Shown: piece by piece, positions 5,928 to 7,641 of the stretch
How the letters are laid out: each line of letters opens with the position of its first letter
Position numbering within the stretch: position 1 is the first letter of the stretch
DNA from: Methylotenera sp.
Lineage (GTDB): Bacteria; Pseudomonadota; Gammaproteobacteria; Burkholderiales; Methylophilaceae
Length of the DNA: 7,641 bases
Assembly: GCA_027487055.1 (NCBI GenBank)
Contig: JAIYEJ010000126.1
Coordinates: 1-7,641, forward strand
Direction of reading: 5' to 3'
Program-made: the position numbers and the translations under genes
Notes under the pieces: generated by a model
Told to the model about the DNA's origin: nothing
What the model saw: the letters and a program-made list of their open reading frames with translations, nothing else
Database searches by the model: none

Positions 5928-5974
5928 CATTACTCTCTATTTGTTAACTTTTGATACACATTCTTCGAGCATGG

Positions 5975-5980
5975 ATTATG
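5975..5980 (-). promoter_or_regulatory. -10 box of the phoB promoter
   Basis: CATAAT on the minus strand (plus strand 5975-5980) differs from TATAAT in one base. It begins 10 bases after the second repeat of the Pho box, the spacing known for PhoB-activated promoters that lack a good -35. Transcription would start near 5968 and leave a leader of about 40 bases. Confidence 0.65.
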
Positions 5981-6008
5981 TGACTTTAGTGTGACATATT
6001 AATGACAA
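5980..6008 (-). promoter_or_regulatory. Pho box (three PhoB half-sites) controlling phoB
   Basis: Read on the minus strand, three seven-base direct repeats are spaced exactly 11 bases apart: TTGTCAT (6008-6002), TAAT, ATGTCAC (5997-5991), ACTA, AAGTCAC (5986-5980). The known Pho box is two CTGTCA(T/C) repeats separated by four A/T-rich bases. The first two repeats plus a -10 ten bases downstream give the classic class of PhoB promoter. The third repeat runs into the -10 and is weaker. This supports autoregulation of the phoB-phoR-lipoprotein operon. Confidence 0.82.
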
Positions 6009-6027
6009 ATATTAAACATTTTTTGAT

Positions 6028-6045
6028 TATGAATGCATATGACAG
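6028..6045 (-). promoter_or_regulatory. Possible second, half-conserved Pho site
   Basis: On the minus strand CTGTCAT (6045-6039) is a perfect half-site, followed after four bases by ATTCATA (6034-6028), which matches poorly. It is not in 11-base register with the main Pho box. Its position between the divergent genes would allow an effect on the OFA transporter, but one good half-site alone is weak evidence. Confidence 0.3.
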
Positions 6046-6064
6046 ATTTGCCATTTTACGCAAT

Positions 6065-6093
6065 TTGTAACACACTACGATTGTCTGAATACT
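6065..6093 (+). promoter_or_regulatory. Putative promoter of the OFA transporter gene
   Basis: TTGTAA (6065-6070) and AATACT (6088-6093) are separated by 17 bases and each matches four of six consensus positions for sigma-70. The transcript would have a leader of about 37 bases before ATG 6137. It is moderate support only; other AT-rich hexamers in this region fit less well. Confidence 0.35.
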
Positions 6094-6136
6094 GAATTAA
6101 TTTTCAATAAAAACAAAATAAATAAATGGGGTGGAA

Positions 6137-7641
6137 ATGGCTAGTTTTTTATCAAAAGAATACATCACTGCAAAACCTAGTTTTAATCGTTGGTTGGTGC
6201 CGCCAGCAGCATTAGCAATCCATTTATCCATCGGCATGGCCTATGGCTTTAGCGTTTTTTGGAAGCCACTAGGTAATGCGTTAATGGGTGAAGATGGCAA
6301 ACCCTTGGCAGCCTGTGCAGCAGGCGCAACAACATTTGGTGAAAAACTATCTGGCACAATTCGCGCTTTAAGCGCCACAGATTGTAACTGGACACAATTT
6401 GATTTGGGTTGGATGTATACCCTATTTTTTGTTTTACTGGGCTGTTCAGCAGCACTTTGGGGTGGCTGGCTAGAACGCGAAGGACCACGCAAAGCGGGGT
6501 TGGTATCAACAGTTTGTTGGTGCGGTGGTTTATTGATTTCTGCTTATGGCGTTTATGCACACCAGTTATGGATGATGTGGTTAGGTAGTGGCGTGATTGG
6601 CGGTATTGGTTTAGGTTTAGGTTATATTTCACCTGTCTCTACTTTAATTAAATGGTTTCCAGATAGACGTGGCATGGCCACAGGCATGGCGATTATGGGT
6701 TTTGGTGGTGGTGCAATGATCGGTTCCCCGCTTGCGGCAAAGCTCATGAGCTACTTTGCAACACCTACAACAGTAGGTGTTTGGCAAACATTTGTGGTGT
6801 TGGCGCTTATTTATTTAGTCTTTATGTTATGTGGCGCGTTTGGTTATCGCGTCCCTGCAGTTGGATGGAAACCTGATAACTGGACACCGCCGGTCACTGC
6901 AAAAAATACAATGATTGCAACAAAGCATGTGCACCTAAAAAATGCCCATAAAACGCCACAATTTTGGTTGTTATGGCTAGTGCTGTGCATGAATGTTTCT
7001 GCAGGCATAGGCATTATTGGCGCTGCAGCACCCATGTTGCAAGAAACTTTTGGCGGCGCCTTAATTGGTCAAGCAGATAATGGATTTGCAGAAATTAAAA
7101 AAGATGAAGCGTTGACTGCAGCAGCTGCGGCTGTAGGTGCGGGCTTTGTGGGCATTATCTCTTTATTCAATATTTTTGGAAGATTTGCATGGGCAACATC
7201 GTCAGACAAATTAGGCCGTAAGCGCACTTACTATATTTTCTTTATTTTAGGCGCAATGATGTATTGTGCAGCAACCTATTTTGCGGGGCTAAAATCTTTG
7301 GCTTTGTTTGTAGCGGCCTTTTGTGTGATTGCCTCGATGTATGGCGGGGGGTTTGCAACGATTCCTGCGTATTTAGCGGATATGTTTGGTACGCAATTTG
7401 TAGGGGCAATCCATGGCCGATTACTCACGGCTTGGTCAACCGCGGGTATTTTAGGTCCAGTGGTCGTGAATTATATGCACGATACGAGATTAGAAAAAGG
7501 TGTTCCCTTTAATGAGGTTTATGCGCCCATTTTTTTAGTGCTTGCTGGTTTAATGGTCGTGGGATTTATTGCAAACATGCTGGTAAAACCAGTGGCTGAC
7601 AAATACTTTATGACAGACGCAGAACTGGAAGTGGTGCAAAA
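6137..7641 (+). CDS. MFS transporter, OFA (oxalate/formate antiporter) family, 3' end outside window
   Basis: The frame is open from ATG 6137 to the window end: 501 codons plus two bases, with the stop beyond the edge. Helices are dense and ordered as in a 12-span MFS carrier: first span from about 19 (WLVPPAALAIHLSIGMAYGFSV), then pairs near 92-110, 122-140 and 145-165, 181-205, 216-236, a cytoplasmic loop (240-275), then 276-300, 330-350, 366-383, 387-410, 425-445 and 463-483. MFS motif A appears as GGWLEREGPRKA (109-120) and as SSDKLGRKRT (355-364) in the second half. The opening segment AYGFSVFWKPLG and GLGLGYISPVSTLIKWFPDRRGMATG (156-181; pattern G-Y-SP-K-WFPD-RG) are typical of the OFA family. 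An extended first periplasmic loop (about 50-88) is present. The likely substrate is a small carboxylate such as oxalate or formate, but this cannot be fixed by eye. GGGGTGG (6128-6134) acts as ribosome binding site. Confidence 0.9.
   Translation, partial: MASFLSKEYITAKPSFNRWLVPPAALAIHLSIGMAYGFSVFWKPLGNALMGEDGKPLAACAAGATTFGEKLSGTIRALSATDCNWTQFDLGWMYTLFFVLLGCSAALWGGWLEREGPRKAGLVSTVCWCGGLLISAYGVYAHQLWMMWLGSGVIGGIGLGLGYISPVSTLIKWFPDRRGMATGMAIMGFGGGAMIGSPLAAKLMSYFATPTTVGVWQTFVVLALIYLVFMLCGAFGYRVPAVGWKPDNWTPPVTAKNTMIATKHVHLKNAHKTPQFWLLWLVLCMNVSAGIGIIGAAAPMLQETFGGALIGQADNGFAEIKKDEALTAAAAAVGAGFVGIISLFNIFGRFAWATSSDKLGRKRTYYIFFILGAMMYCAATYFAGLKSLALFVAAFCVIASMYGGGFATIPAYLADMFGTQFVGAIHGRLLTAWSTAGILGPVVVNYMHDTRLEKGVPFNEVYAPIFLVLAGLMVVGFIANMLVKPVADKYFMTDAELEVVQ

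Noticed and set aside
6249..6632. Minus-strand open frames antisense to the OFA transporter (also 6241-6492 and 6844-7035)
   Set aside because: They are shadows of the plus-strand coding frame, with no start signals or protein-like features.

Overview
The window looks like a chromosomal stretch of a moderately AT-rich betaproteobacterium. PhoB and PhoR are close to the enterobacterial proteins along their whole length. The base composition, the OFA-family transporter and the molybdoenzyme would suit a methylotroph of the Methylophilaceae (Methylotenera-like), but that placement is inferred from overall look and not shown by a marker gene.

Layout. (1) Bases 1-1596, plus strand: the C-terminal part of a molybdopterin oxidoreductase, followed after one base by a small YdhR-like protein and a clear intrinsic terminator (1695-1723). 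(2) Bases 1724-2935: a long stretch without a convincing protein gene. It holds an interrupted mini-ORF with a perfect ribosome binding site, two neighbouring blocks resembling degenerate intergenic elements rich in hairpins (about 1960-2200 and 2215-2440), a perfect 16-bp inverted repeat, a second terminator-like hairpin near 2512-2542 and a short operator-like palindrome. (3) Bases 2936-3076, plus strand: a probable 46-residue membrane or exported peptide with its own TATAAT box and ribosome binding site. (4) Bases 3121-5927, minus strand: phoB, phoR and an uncharacterised lipoprotein gene overlapping phoR by four bases. (5) Bases 5928-6136: the divergent control region, with a three-repeat Pho box and a well-placed -10 for phoB. 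(6) Bases 6137-7641, plus strand: an OFA-family (oxalate/formate antiporter type) MFS transporter cut by the window end.

How the parts work together. PhoR senses phosphate state and phosphorylates PhoB, and PhoB very probably activates its own operon through the Pho box. The lipoprotein appears translationally coupled to phoR and so is a candidate phosphate-stress envelope protein. No pst or phoU genes are in view. The molybdoenzyme and the OFA transporter could both handle small carboxylates such as formate, but they are about 4.5 kb apart and nothing in the sequence links them directly. The least explained items are the phoR-coupled lipoprotein, the small peptide at 2936 and the hairpin-rich blocks in the 1.3-kb gap.
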